The position numbers and the translations under genes were made by a program. The notes under the pieces were generated by a model, which was given only the letters and a program-made list of their open reading frames with translations, was not told the origin of the DNA and searched no databases. Source: Syntrophomonas sp. UBA1368 (GTDB taxonomy: Bacteria > Bacillota > Syntrophomonadia > Syntrophomonadales > Syntrophomonadaceae). From it: a stretch of 15,408 bases of DNA. Of this stretch, positions 1-6,967 are shown piece by piece. Position 1 is the first letter of the stretch; each line of letters starts with the position of its first letter. The DNA is taken from positions 32,216 to 47,623 of the forward strand of contig DBRM01000051.1 of assembly GCA_002305965.1 (NCBI GenBank), written 5' to 3'.

Positions 1-726
1 GGGATCGGACTTTTGACTCTGAACCGTCCGCAGGCTTACAATTCTGTCAATGGCGAGATGCTTGACGAGTTGGAAGAATTCTGGCGGCTCCGGCTTTATG
101 ACAAAGACACCCGGGTAATCCTTTTACAGGGGGCTGGAGAAAAAGGCTTTTGTGCCGGACTGGATATGAAATATACCATGGAAAACGCCAAACAAATGAG
201 CGATCCGGTGGAGTTTTATAAATTCCAGGCTCGCCTGGGGCGCTTGAATATGGCCATGCGCAGGGCGCCGCAGCCCATTATTGCCCTGGTACATGGCGCC
301 GCCGCCGGAGAAGGATTCAGCTTTGTACTGGCATCTGATATCCGCATTATATCCCCTGATGCACGGTTTTGTGCAGCGTATATAAACATTGGCCTGGGAG
401 GTGCCGACATGGCATGCAGTTACCTGCTGCCGCGACTGATCGGAGCGGGGAGAGCGTATGAAATCATGTACCTGGGAGAGTTTATATCCTCACAGGAAGC
501 AGTAGATCTGGGTCTGATATCCAGAGTGGTCGAAAGACCCGCCTTATACGATACCGGACTTAATATGGCGAAAAAAATGGCAGCACGCAATCCATTGGCC
601 TTAAGACTGACCAAAGAAGTAATCAATATGAATATCGATGCGGGCGGCATGGAGCAAGCCCTGAATATGGAAGACCGCAACCAGGTTTTATTAGCCATGG
701 CTTTCGGCCTCAAATCCACAGTCTAG
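1..726 (+). CDS. Crotonase-family protein (enoyl-CoA hydratase/isomerase-like), 5' end outside window
   Basis: The frame is open from the first base, and the opening residues GIGLLTLNRPQ match the first beta strand of crotonases. The true start therefore lies upstream, and the TTG at 13 is not the start. There are 241 visible codons. Crotonase landmarks in order are KGFCAGLDMK (oxyanion-hole loop), HGAAAGEGFSF (second oxyanion-hole glycine region), NIGLGGADM and the C-terminal helices after SSQEAVDLGLISRVV. The family acts on acyl-CoA thioesters (hydration, isomerisation, others). The two catalytic glutamates of classical enoyl-CoA hydratase (rat Glu144 and Glu164) align here with Ser (visible codon 107) and Tyr (codon 127), whereas Asp136 aligns near the catalytic Asp of dienoyl-CoA isomerases. 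Plain hydratase activity is therefore doubtful and the exact reaction is unknown. A hairpin terminator follows, and an acyl-CoA synthetase gene lies downstream. Confidence 0.9.
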   Translation, partial: GIGLLTLNRPQAYNSVNGEMLDELEEFWRLRLYDKDTRVILLQGAGEKGFCAGLDMKYTMENAKQMSDPVEFYKFQARLGRLNMAMRRAPQPIIALVHGAAAGEGFSFVLASDIRIISPDARFCAAYINIGLGGADMACSYLLPRLIGAGRAYEIMYLGEFISSQEAVDLGLISRVVERPALYDTGLNMAKKMAARNPLALRLTKEVINMNIDAGGMEQALNMEDRNQVLLAMAFGLKSTV

Positions 727-780
727 GGAACTATTCGCCTGATTACATTAGCATACTTTCTATATGTGCGGAAGGTTGGG

Positions 781-822
781 AGATATCCAGGTAGCCCGTT
801 AGGGTTTCCTGGATATCTTTAT
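781..822 (+). terminator. Intrinsic terminator after the crotonase gene
   Basis: AGATATCCAGG (781-791) is perfectly complementary to CCTGGATATCT (808-818). After one T-T mismatch the stem continues with AGCCC/GGGTT around a GTTA loop. A modest T-rich tail (TTTATT) follows. It sits 55 nt after the TAG stop, so it most likely ends the crotonase transcript and separates it from the acyl-CoA synthetase gene. Confidence 0.7.
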
Positions 823-861
823 TGATGAGGACCAATACTTTTTTCCATTCCATTCAGCTCT

Positions 862-875
862 GTTAAACTGTTAAC
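862..875. promoter_or_regulatory. Operator-like palindrome upstream of the acyl-CoA synthetase gene
   Basis: GTTAA-ACTG-TTAAC is a perfect inverted repeat with a 4-nt centre in the intergenic region, about 75 bp before a candidate -10 box. It could be a binding site for a fatty-acid or CoA-metabolism regulator, but no specific regulator can be named. In AT-rich DNA such short palindromes also arise by chance. Confidence 0.2.
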
Positions 876-925
876 CATTGAACCCATTGTCATAACTTCT
901 CCTAATAAATAAAAAAAACTATATT

Positions 926-954
926 TCGGCAAATTATTAAAGGTTATTTATAAT
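926..954 (+). promoter_or_regulatory. Candidate promoter for the acyl-CoA synthetase gene
   Basis: A perfect TATAAT box lies at 949-954, 50 nt before the start codon. The hexamer 17 nt upstream (TCGGCA, 926-931) is a poor -35 match. The position fits a promoter between the upstream terminator and the gene, but the weak -35 suggests an activator or a different start point. Confidence 0.4.
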
Positions 955-1004
955 ACGAATCGAATATTTTATAAAGATAAATTATTTTGGATAGGAGGCA
1001 AGTT

Positions 1005-2906
1005 ATGAGTTTCGATACATTAAAGGCTATAGGACCGCGGATAAATTATACTGAGAAATACCAGAAAGAAAAGGCCCAATTGGAAAAAGAGTTTCAAAGC
1101 TACCTTGACGAATGGCGGACATACCCCATCATGGTTGTCAACTATACCAAAAAGTACGGAGACTTGCCGGCATTGCATCATAAGCCCTACGGTCAGTGGG
1201 AGACTTTTTCCTGGAACCAGATGACCGAGATCATGTTTGCGACGGCCTCAGAACTTCTTAATTCCGGGATCAATGAAGGAGACAGGGTTGGGATTTTTTC
1301 AGTAAACCGGGCGGAATGGCACCTCTCAGATCTGGGTGCATTACTGATGAGATGTGTTACTGTTCCGATTTACGCTACCAATACGGAAGAAGAAGCTGCT
1401 TATATCATTAACGATGCTGAAATCAGAGTTTTATTCGTGGGCCGGCAGGTCCATTATGACAAAGCCTATCCGTTGCTAGATAAATGTCCGTCCCTGGAAA
1501 AGATCGTGGTTTTCCATCGCGGGACTCAAATTCATGATGATAAACGGGTGATCATGTGGGACGACTTTTTGGACCGGGGCAGGCAAAACTCCCGCAAGCA
1601 AGATATTGAAGACATTATGAAAAGAGCCGGATATGATGATATGTGTGAAATCATTTATACATCCGGCACTACCGGTGAACCAAAAGGCGCCGTGCATACG
1701 CATAAAACTTTGATGCATAATGCCTGGGGCGTTGGGAGATATACAGAGGGCTGCTTTGTTGAAGGAGATTCTTCCATGTGTATGCTCCCCCTGACTCATG
1801 TACTGGAGGGCTCATGGTCTTTCGGGATCTTATCCATGGGTATGCAGTTATATTACTGTGAGGACCACAATGAGATTCTGGAATACCTGGCAGAAACGAA
1901 TCCGACAGTGATGAACTCAGCTCCTCGTCTATTTGAGAAGATCTATGCTACCGTATATACGGGAATCAGAGATGCCTCTCCTTTGAAACAAAAGATATTT
2001 CATTGGTCAATGGGTATTGGCAAACAATATGGCGATTTGGTTTTAGCCGGTATACAACCTGGAGCATTGTTGACTTTTAAGAGAAAGATTGCTGAAAAGT
2101 TAGTTCTGCACAAAGTACATGGTCTTTTTGGTACCAATTTTCATCATTTAAATTATGGCGGTGCACCCCTTAACCCTGAAATAGAAAAATTCTTCTTTTA
2201 TTGCGGCGTCCTGGTGACGGGGGGGTACGGTCTTACTGAGACATCTCCGGTTTTAGCCATGAATGGACCGCATTGTTTTAAATTCGGTTCTGTGGGACCG
2301 GCTGCGCCCCTGGTAGACATCAGAATCGATCCTGATACCGGTGAGATTCAGGCCAAAGGCCCCAATATCATAAAGGAATACTACAAAAAACCTGAGGCTA
2401 CCAAAGAAGCATTTACTGAGGATGGGTGGTTTAGGACCGGCGATATAGGACGTTTCGATGAAGACGGATATCTTTATATCACCGATCGTCTAAAAGACCT
2501 GATCATTACCTCCGGGGGCAAAAACATCGCCCCGCAATTGATCGAGACCCTGATGGCGGAGGATCATTTCATTGAATATATAGCAGTGGTTGGAGACGGG
2601 AGAAAATATGTATCTGCTTTGATCGTGCCTACTTTTGTGAATCTGGAAGACTGGGCCCAAAAACAGGGCATCAGCTTTGCCAGCCGGGCAGAATTGATCA
2701 AGCATCCCAAGGTGTTGGAGTTCTACCAGAAAATTATTGATGATCGCCAGCAATCTTTGGGGCAGGTGGAACGAATCAAGAAATTCACTCTGCTGGAAAA
2801 TGAATTTTCGCAGGAAACCGGAGAAATTACTGCTACCATGAAAGTGAAGAGGAAAGTCGTAAGAGAGAAATACCATGATTTGATCGAAGCGATGTATGCT
2901 GAATAA
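1005..2906 (+). CDS. Long-chain acyl-CoA synthetase (AMP-forming)
   Basis: The gene encodes a 633-residue member of the ANL adenylating superfamily. These enzymes activate a fatty acid with ATP to an acyl-adenylate and then transfer it to CoA. Core motifs appear in the expected order: the phosphate-binding loop IIYTSGTTGEPKG (about residues 216-228), GYGLTETSP (about 407-415), the hinge region with RTGDIGRFDEDGYLY and ITDRLKDLI (about 476-500), and a C-terminal lysine segment MKVKRKVVREKY (about 611-622). Length and motif spacing fit the FadD15/FAA-type long-chain enzymes rather than acetyl-CoA synthetase. ATG 1005 is chosen because AGGAGG (993-998) lies 6 nt upstream. The frame opens at TTG 987, but that would place the ribosome binding site inside the gene. 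The neighbouring crotonase gene suggests fatty-acid or aromatic/alicyclic acid use, though a terminator separates them. The substrate cannot be told from sequence. Confidence 0.93.
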   Translation: MSFDTLKAIGPRINYTEKYQKEKAQLEKEFQSYLDEWRTYPIMVVNYTKKYGDLPALHHKPYGQWETFSWNQMTEIMFATASELLNSGINEGDRVGIFSVNRAEWHLSDLGALLMRCVTVPIYATNTEEEAAYIINDAEIRVLFVGRQVHYDKAYPLLDKCPSLEKIVVFHRGTQIHDDKRVIMWDDFLDRGRQNSRKQDIEDIMKRAGYDDMCEIIYTSGTTGEPKGAVHTHKTLMHNAWGVGRYTEGCFVEGDSSMCMLPLTHVLEGSWSFGILSMGMQLYYCEDHNEILEYLAETNPTVMNSAPRLFEKIYATVYTGIRDASPLKQKIFHWSMGIGKQYGDLVLAGIQPGALLTFKRKIAEKLVLHKVHGLFGTNFHHLNYGGAPLNPEIEKFFFYCGVLVTGGYGLTETSPVLAMNGPHCFKFGSVGPAAPLVDIRIDPDTGEIQAKGPNIIKEYYKKPEATKEAFTEDGWFRTGDIGRFDEDGYLYITDRLKDLIITSGGKNIAPQLIETLMAEDHFIEYIAVVGDGRKYVSALIVPTFVNLEDWAQKQGISFASRAELIKHPKVLEFYQKIIDDRQQSLGQVERIKKFTLLENEFSQETGEITATMKVKRKVVREKYHDLIEAMYAE

Positions 2907-2938
2907 TCATATGTCATGATTGGGTAAACTGGCAATAG

Positions 2939-2967
2939 TTGACACACAAAATCAGCTTTGATAATAT
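2939..2967 (+). promoter_or_regulatory. Consensus promoter of the pur-his unit
   Basis: TTGACA (2939-2944) and TAATAT (2962-2967) are separated by exactly 17 nt, a near-perfect housekeeping sigma promoter. Transcription would start near 2974, just before the riboswitch aptamer. It begins about 30 nt after the stop codon of the acyl-CoA synthetase gene, with no convincing terminator between them, so some readthrough from that gene is possible. Confidence 0.85.
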
Positions 2968-2990
2968 CAGGTTAATAAAAAATTAAATCG

Positions 2991-3101
2991 AGCGAAAGTG
3001 GGTCTAGGGTTCCGCATGTTTAGAGCATGGCTGGTCCGAGTGACACAGGTGCTGTAAGCACTACACCGTATAGGGATAAAAGCCCAGGCGGATAGGTTTC
3101 G
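2991..3101 (+). promoter_or_regulatory. PRPP riboswitch (ykkC family, subtype 2) in the purE leader
   Basis: Conserved ykkC-family blocks occur in order: GAAAGTG (2994-3000), TCTAGGGTTCCG (3003-3014), CTGGTCCGAGTGACACA (3031-3047), ACACC (3063-3067) and GGGATAAAAGCCC (3073-3085). The 3' block CCCAGGCGGATAGGTTTC resembles the PRPP aptamers known from Thermoanaerobacter rather than guanidine-I aptamers. Variable hairpins also fold: CATG/CATG (3015-3018 with 3026-3029) and GTGC/GCAC (around 3049-3060). The TGGGTC/GACACA helix has one G-A mismatch. Location before a purine operon agrees with PRPP. The related ppGpp class differs by very few bases, so class assignment rests on the 3' block plus gene context. 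No guanine aptamer precedes it. Confidence 0.85.
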
Positions 3102-3134
3102 AAAACGAGACTATCCACTTGGGCTAAATTTTTT
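3081..3134 (+). terminator. Riboswitch-controlled intrinsic terminator before purE
   Basis: AGCCCAGGCGGATAG (3081-3095) pairs with CTATCCACTTGGGCT (3111-3125) with one G-T wobble and one mismatch. The top of the stem continues TTTCG/CGAGA around an AAAA loop, and AAATTTTTT follows (3126-3134). The left arm is the same sequence as the 3' conserved strand of the aptamer, so ligand-bound aptamer and terminator exclude each other. This predicts an ON switch: PRPP binding would hold the strand in the aptamer and allow readthrough into purE. That matches the known behaviour of PRPP riboswitches. Confidence 0.9.
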
Positions 3135-3161
3135 CGCAGGATTTTAATAGGAGGAATTTTT

Positions 3162-3683
3162 ATGGCCAAAGTAGGAATAATCATGGGCAGTGATTCAGAT
3201 CTGGGTATTATGAAAGAAGCCGGCGATATTCTTCAACAATTTGGCGCAGAATATGATTACACAGTATGTTCTGCCCATCGCTTGCCTGCAGAGACTGCTG
3301 AATATGCAGCAACTGCTATGGAAAAAGGTTATGAAGTGATCATTGCCGGAGCTGGAGGAGCAGCCCACCTGCCGGGTGTAATTGCTGCTTATACAGTCTT
3401 GCCGGTCATTGGCGTTCCCATCAAAACCAGTACTCTTTCCGGAGTGGATTCCTTGTATTCCATTGTCCAGATGCCCAAAGGCATACCGGTGGCAACAGTA
3501 GCTATCAACGGCAGTGCCAATGCCGGACTGCTGGCTCTGCAGATCATTGCTCTTCATGATAACGATATTCGCGTGAAGTTACTGGAATACCGAAAAAAAA
3601 TGGCTGCAGATGTGAAGAAAAAAGATTTGTCACTGAAAGAGATTGGAGCAGATGCCTACTTAAAACAGCAAAGTCCCAAATGA
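3162..3683 (+). CDS. purE: N5-carboxyaminoimidazole ribonucleotide mutase (class I PurE)
   Basis: PurE moves the carboxyl group of N5-CAIR to give CAIR in de novo purine synthesis in the cytoplasm. The 173-residue protein has the family signatures GSDSD (9-13), SAHR with the catalytic His39, IAGAGGAAHLPG, VIGVPIKTSTLSGVDSL and SIVQMPKGIPVATVAI, then NAGLLA near the C terminus. The GVDSL/SIVQMP form is typical of class I enzymes, which use the product of PurK. No purK is visible here. AGGAGG (3149-3154) precedes ATG 3162 by 7 nt. It is the first gene after the riboswitch and terminator. purC, purF and purL, which usually follow purE in Firmicutes, are missing: purM comes next after 44 nt. Confidence 0.96.
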   Translation: MAKVGIIMGSDSDLGIMKEAGDILQQFGAEYDYTVCSAHRLPAETAEYAATAMEKGYEVIIAGAGGAAHLPGVIAAYTVLPVIGVPIKTSTLSGVDSLYSIVQMPKGIPVATVAINGSANAGLLALQIIALHDNDIRVKLLEYRKKMAADVKKKDLSLKEIGADAYLKQQSPK

Positions 3684-3727
3684 TTTAAACTGTAACCGTA
3701 AAAAGATATGAACAAGTGGAGGTTGTA

Positions 3728-4768
3728 ATGAAGGATAAGGAACAAATGAGTTACAAAACCGCAGGGGTAGATATCGAGGCTGCCGGTCAGTCCGTGGAAA
3801 TGATCAAAACCTGGGTGGAGAAAACACGGCGTCCGGAAGTTCTCACCGGGATCGGACTTTTCGGCGGCATGTTTGCTTTTGATACCAGCAAGTTCAAGGA
3901 ACCGGTACTGGTTTCCGGTACTGACGGGGTGGGGACCAAACTGAAAATTGCCCAGATGATGCAGGTCCATGATACGGTTGGGATCGACCTGGTGGCGATG
4001 TGTGTCAATGATGTTTTGTGCCATGGGGCTGAACCGCTTTTTTTCCTGGATTATATCGGCCTGGGGAAACTGAAACCTGACCTGGTGGAAGCACTGGTCA
4101 AAGGAGTGAGCGAGGGTTGTGTTCAGGCTGGTTGTGCCTTAATTGGCGGGGAAACTGCAGAAATGCCAGGCTTTTATGATGTTGATGAATATGACCTGGC
4201 TGGATTTGTAGTGGGCGCAGTGGAACGTTCGCGCTTGATCGACGGCAGCCAAATTGAGGCTGATGATGTGATCATCGGACTGCCTTCTTCAGGCATACAT
4301 TCCAATGGATTTTCCCTGGTCAGAAAAGTATTGCTGGAAAAAGCCGGAGTAAAACTTGATGAGTATGCGCCGGAGTTAGGCAGAAGCTGGGGGGAAGAAC
4401 TGCTTACCCCCACCCGCATTTATGTAAAAAGCATCCTGCCTTTGATCCGGGAATTTGATATTAAAGGCATTGCCCATATTACCGGAGGCGGTATGCCGGA
4501 AAATATTGAACGCATTATTCCTGCGGGCTTACAGGCGGTCATCGAAAGCAGTCAGATCAAAAGCCAGCCCATCTATGAAATCATCCAGACAACAGGCGGG
4601 ATCGAAAAGACAGAGATGTTTAAGACATTTAATATGGGAATAGGTCTTGCAATTGTTGTTTCAACACGTTACTATGATAAAGTGCTGGAAGCACTGAAAA
4701 ACGCAGGAGAAAATCCACAGCTCATCGGCCGGATAGAAGCCGGGAATGAAGGTGTTGTTATCAGATGA
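3728..4768 (+). CDS. purM: Phosphoribosylformylglycinamidine cyclo-ligase (AIR synthetase)
   Basis: PurM closes the imidazole ring, converting FGAM and ATP to AIR. The 346-residue protein has the usual length and motifs: YKTAGVDIEAAG near the N terminus, the ATP-binding segment GTDGVGTKLK (64-73), GIDLVAMCVNDVLCHGAEP, LIGGETAEMPGFY, LPSSGIHSNGFSLVRK and HITGGGMPENI. ATG 3728 is preferred because GGAGG (3718-3722) lies 5 nt upstream. The frame is open further to GTG 3716, but that would overlap the ribosome binding site. ATG 3746 gives a shorter version with a poor site. The TGA stop overlaps the purN ATG in an ATGA junction, implying translational coupling. Confidence 0.96.
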   Translation: MKDKEQMSYKTAGVDIEAAGQSVEMIKTWVEKTRRPEVLTGIGLFGGMFAFDTSKFKEPVLVSGTDGVGTKLKIAQMMQVHDTVGIDLVAMCVNDVLCHGAEPLFFLDYIGLGKLKPDLVEALVKGVSEGCVQAGCALIGGETAEMPGFYDVDEYDLAGFVVGAVERSRLIDGSQIEADDVIIGLPSSGIHSNGFSLVRKVLLEKAGVKLDEYAPELGRSWGEELLTPTRIYVKSILPLIREFDIKGIAHITGGGMPENIERIIPAGLQAVIESSQIKSQPIYEIIQTTGGIEKTEMFKTFNMGIGLAIVVSTRYYDKVLEALKNAGENPQLIGRIEAGNEGVVIR

Positions 4769-5391
4769 TCAGAATTACTGAGCCAGGACGTTTGCGGCTT
4801 GCAGTTTTAGCTTCCGGACGGGGCAGTAATTTCACGGCCATTTGCCAGGCTATTGATGAAGGACGATTAGATGCTGAGATCGTTGTGGTCATCAGTGATA
4901 AAAAGGAAGCGCCGGTCCTGGAGAAAGCCCGGAACCGGAACATAGATCATTATCATATTGCCTTGCAGGATTACCCCGATAAAGCTGCCTACGAACAGGA
5001 AATTATAAAAAAACTGCAGGCATATGACATTCAATTGGTGGTACTGGCAGGCTATATGCGCCTGGTAGGGAAAGAGTTGCTGGAAACATATAAATGGAAA
5101 ATCATAAATATACATCCGGCGCTGCTTCCAGCGTTTCCCGGGTTGGATGCACAGCAGCAGGCGGTAGATTACGGGGTGCGATTCAGCGGCTGCACGGTTC
5201 ATTTTGTCGATGATGGCGTCGACAGCGGACCAATCATTTTGCAAAGAGTCGTTGAAGTATTGCCGGATGATACCGCTGATACTTTGTCCGAGCGGATCCT
5301 GCAACAGGAGCACCAGGTTTATGCGGAAGCTCTGCAGCTATTCGCCGAAGGGAAAGTTTATCTTAAGCAACGAAAAGTGGTAATAAAATAA
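4765..5391 (+). CDS. purN: Phosphoribosylglycinamide formyltransferase (folate-dependent)
   Basis: PurN transfers a formyl group from 10-formyl-tetrahydrofolate to GAR, giving FGAR. The 208-residue protein shows LAVLASGRGSNF (phosphate-binding turn), VVLAGYMRLV, and the signature INIHPALLPAFPG followed by GCTVHFVDDGVDSGPII. These carry the catalytic Asn115, His117 and Asp153 of the family. The start codon sits inside the purM stop (ATGA), and only a weak GAAGG-like site lies upstream, so coupling to purM translation is likely. In pathway order PurN acts before PurM, with PurL in between, and PurL is not encoded here. Confidence 0.96.
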   Translation: MIRITEPGRLRLAVLASGRGSNFTAICQAIDEGRLDAEIVVVISDKKEAPVLEKARNRNIDHYHIALQDYPDKAAYEQEIIKKLQAYDIQLVVLAGYMRLVGKELLETYKWKIINIHPALLPAFPGLDAQQQAVDYGVRFSGCTVHFVDDGVDSGPIILQRVVEVLPDDTADTLSERILQQEHQVYAEALQLFAEGKVYLKQRKVVIK

Positions 5392-5419
5392 GTATCTTAT
5401 GCTTCAAGGAGGAATCATC

Positions 5420-6943
5420 ATGTCCAGAGCGCTCATCAGTGTATCAGATAAGACCGGAATCGTTGAATTGGCTAAAAGTCTGGATAAAATGGGCTGGGAA
5501 ATCATATCTACCGGCGGGACTTATAAGACTTTACAGGAAGCCGGTATTAAAGTGACCAAGGTGGCTGAAATTACCGGTTTCCCGGAAATATTGGAAGGCA
5601 GGGTAAAGACTTTGCATCCACGGGTACATGGCGGAATCCTGGCTAAACGCATCCCGGAACATTTGGAACAATTACGGGAACATCAGATCGACCTGATCGA
5701 TATGGTGGTGGTAAATCTGTATCCATTTCGCCAGACCATTGCCAAACCCGATGTCACCCACGAAGAAGCCATCGAAAATATAGATATCGGCGGTCCCAGT
5801 ATGATCAGGGCAGCCGCCAAGAATTATATGGATGTGGCAGTGGTGGTAAGGCCGGAGCGTTACCAGCAAATCATTGCAGAACTGGAGCAGACCGGCAGGA
5901 TTGGAGAAGAGACCAGACGGGAACTGGCCTGGGAAGCGTTTACCCATACTGCCGTTTATGACGCGATGGTGAGTGCTTATCTGGCTCCTGCAGGAGGGAC
6001 CTTAAGCGGAGAAAACTTTATCATTGCCGGAGAGAAAGTATATGGTTTGCGTTATGGGGAAAATCCTCATCAGCAGGCAGCATTCTACCGCAATATGATG
6101 CCGGGGGCCGGACTGCCCGATGCCCGGCAGTTGAATGGCAAGGAGCTCTCCTATAACAATATTATTGATACCCAGGCGGCCTGGTCGCTGGTCAGGGAGT
6201 TTGAAGAACCTGCCTGTGTGATCGTAAAACATACCAATCCCTGCGGAGTGGCAATAGCTGATAATATAAAGGATGCTTATGAAAAAGCCTTTGCCGCTGA
6301 TTCTCTGTCAGCTTACGGGGGGATCATTGCCCTTAACCGGCCGGTTGATGAGGCAACCGCAGAACTCATTGCCAAGCCGTTTATGGAAGTAATCATTGCT
6401 CCGGATTTTGAAGAGAGAGCTTTGCAAGTGCTGAAGGCCAAAGTAAATCTGCGCCTGCTGAAAATGGCTATAATCGCCAAGGAACCATGGGAATTTAAAA
6501 GCGTGGAAGGTGGTTTTGTTGTCCAGGAAACGGACAACGACACTTTCGATGTTCACACAGCCCAAACCGTAACCAAAGCTGCCCCGGATGAAAAACAGCT
6601 AAAAAATCTGGCCTTTGCCTGGAAGATCGTCAAACATGTCAAGAGCAATGCTATTGTAATAGCCAAAGACGGGGTGACGGTCGGCATAGGAGCCGGGCAG
6701 ATGAACCGGGTCGGTGCCGCCGAAATTGCACTGAAGGGCAAGGAAGATTTAAGCAGCGGTGCAGTAATGGCTTCAGATGCTTACTTCCCCTTTGGGGATA
6801 CGGTGGAATTGGCCGGAAAATATGGCGTCAAGGCTATTATTCAGCCAGGGGGATCAATTCGCGATGAGGAAAGTATAACCATGTGTGATAAATTGGGCAT
6901 AGCGATGATCTTTACCGGGGTAAGACATTTCAAGCACGGCTAA
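5420..6943 (+). CDS. purH: Bifunctional AICAR transformylase / IMP cyclohydrolase
   Basis: PurH performs the last two steps to IMP: formylation of AICAR, then ring closure. The 507-residue protein has an N-terminal MGS-like cyclohydrolase domain (about 1-195; ISTGGTYKTL, GRVKTLHPRVHGGIL, NLYPF, IDIGGPSMIRAAAKN) and a C-terminal transformylase domain (about 200-507; GLRYGENPHQQAAFY, LNGKELSYNNI, VKHTNPCGVA with catalytic Lys270-His271, SAYGGIIALNR, FPFGDTVE, GVRHFKHG at the end). ATG 5420 is chosen because AAGGAGG (5406-5412) lies 7 nt upstream. An earlier in-frame ATG at 5399 precedes that site and is rejected. AICAR also arises as a by-product of histidine synthesis, so this enzyme links to the his genes further down the same unit. 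Confidence 0.97.
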   Translation: MSRALISVSDKTGIVELAKSLDKMGWEIISTGGTYKTLQEAGIKVTKVAEITGFPEILEGRVKTLHPRVHGGILAKRIPEHLEQLREHQIDLIDMVVVNLYPFRQTIAKPDVTHEEAIENIDIGGPSMIRAAAKNYMDVAVVVRPERYQQIIAELEQTGRIGEETRRELAWEAFTHTAVYDAMVSAYLAPAGGTLSGENFIIAGEKVYGLRYGENPHQQAAFYRNMMPGAGLPDARQLNGKELSYNNIIDTQAAWSLVREFEEPACVIVKHTNPCGVAIADNIKDAYEKAFAADSLSAYGGIIALNRPVDEATAELIAKPFMEVIIAPDFEERALQVLKAKVNLRLLKMAIIAKEPWEFKSVEGGFVVQETDNDTFDVHTAQTVTKAAPDEKQLKNLAFAWKIVKHVKSNAIVIAKDGVTVGIGAGQMNRVGAAEIALKGKEDLSSGAVMASDAYFPFGDTVELAGKYGVKAIIQPGGSIRDEESITMCDKLGIAMIFTGVRHFKHG

Positions 6944-6967
6944 AAGCGGGAATAGCGGAGGGGAAAA

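Noticed and set aside
1..14. 14-base word GGGATCGGACTTTT at 1-14 that recurs at 3848-3861 in purM
   Set aside because: Both copies encode Gly-Ile-Gly-Leu in frame within unrelated proteins and the flanks differ, so it is a coincidence of codon use.
987..1004. Possible TTG start at 987, six codons before the ATG of the acyl-CoA synthetase
   Set aside because: The strong AGGAGG (993-998) would lie inside the coding region, and it is well spaced for ATG 1005. The same reasoning rejects ATG 5399 for purH and TTG 10946 for hisG.
2968..2990. Tandem guanine riboswitch before the PRPP aptamer
   Set aside because: Only about 23 nt lie between the -10 box and the aptamer, too short for a purine aptamer, and its conserved core is not seen.
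2991..3101. Guanidine-I riboswitch
   Set aside because: It shares the ykkC core, but the 3' block and the purine gene context fit the PRPP subtype; guanidine-I usually precedes transporters or guanidine-degrading genes.
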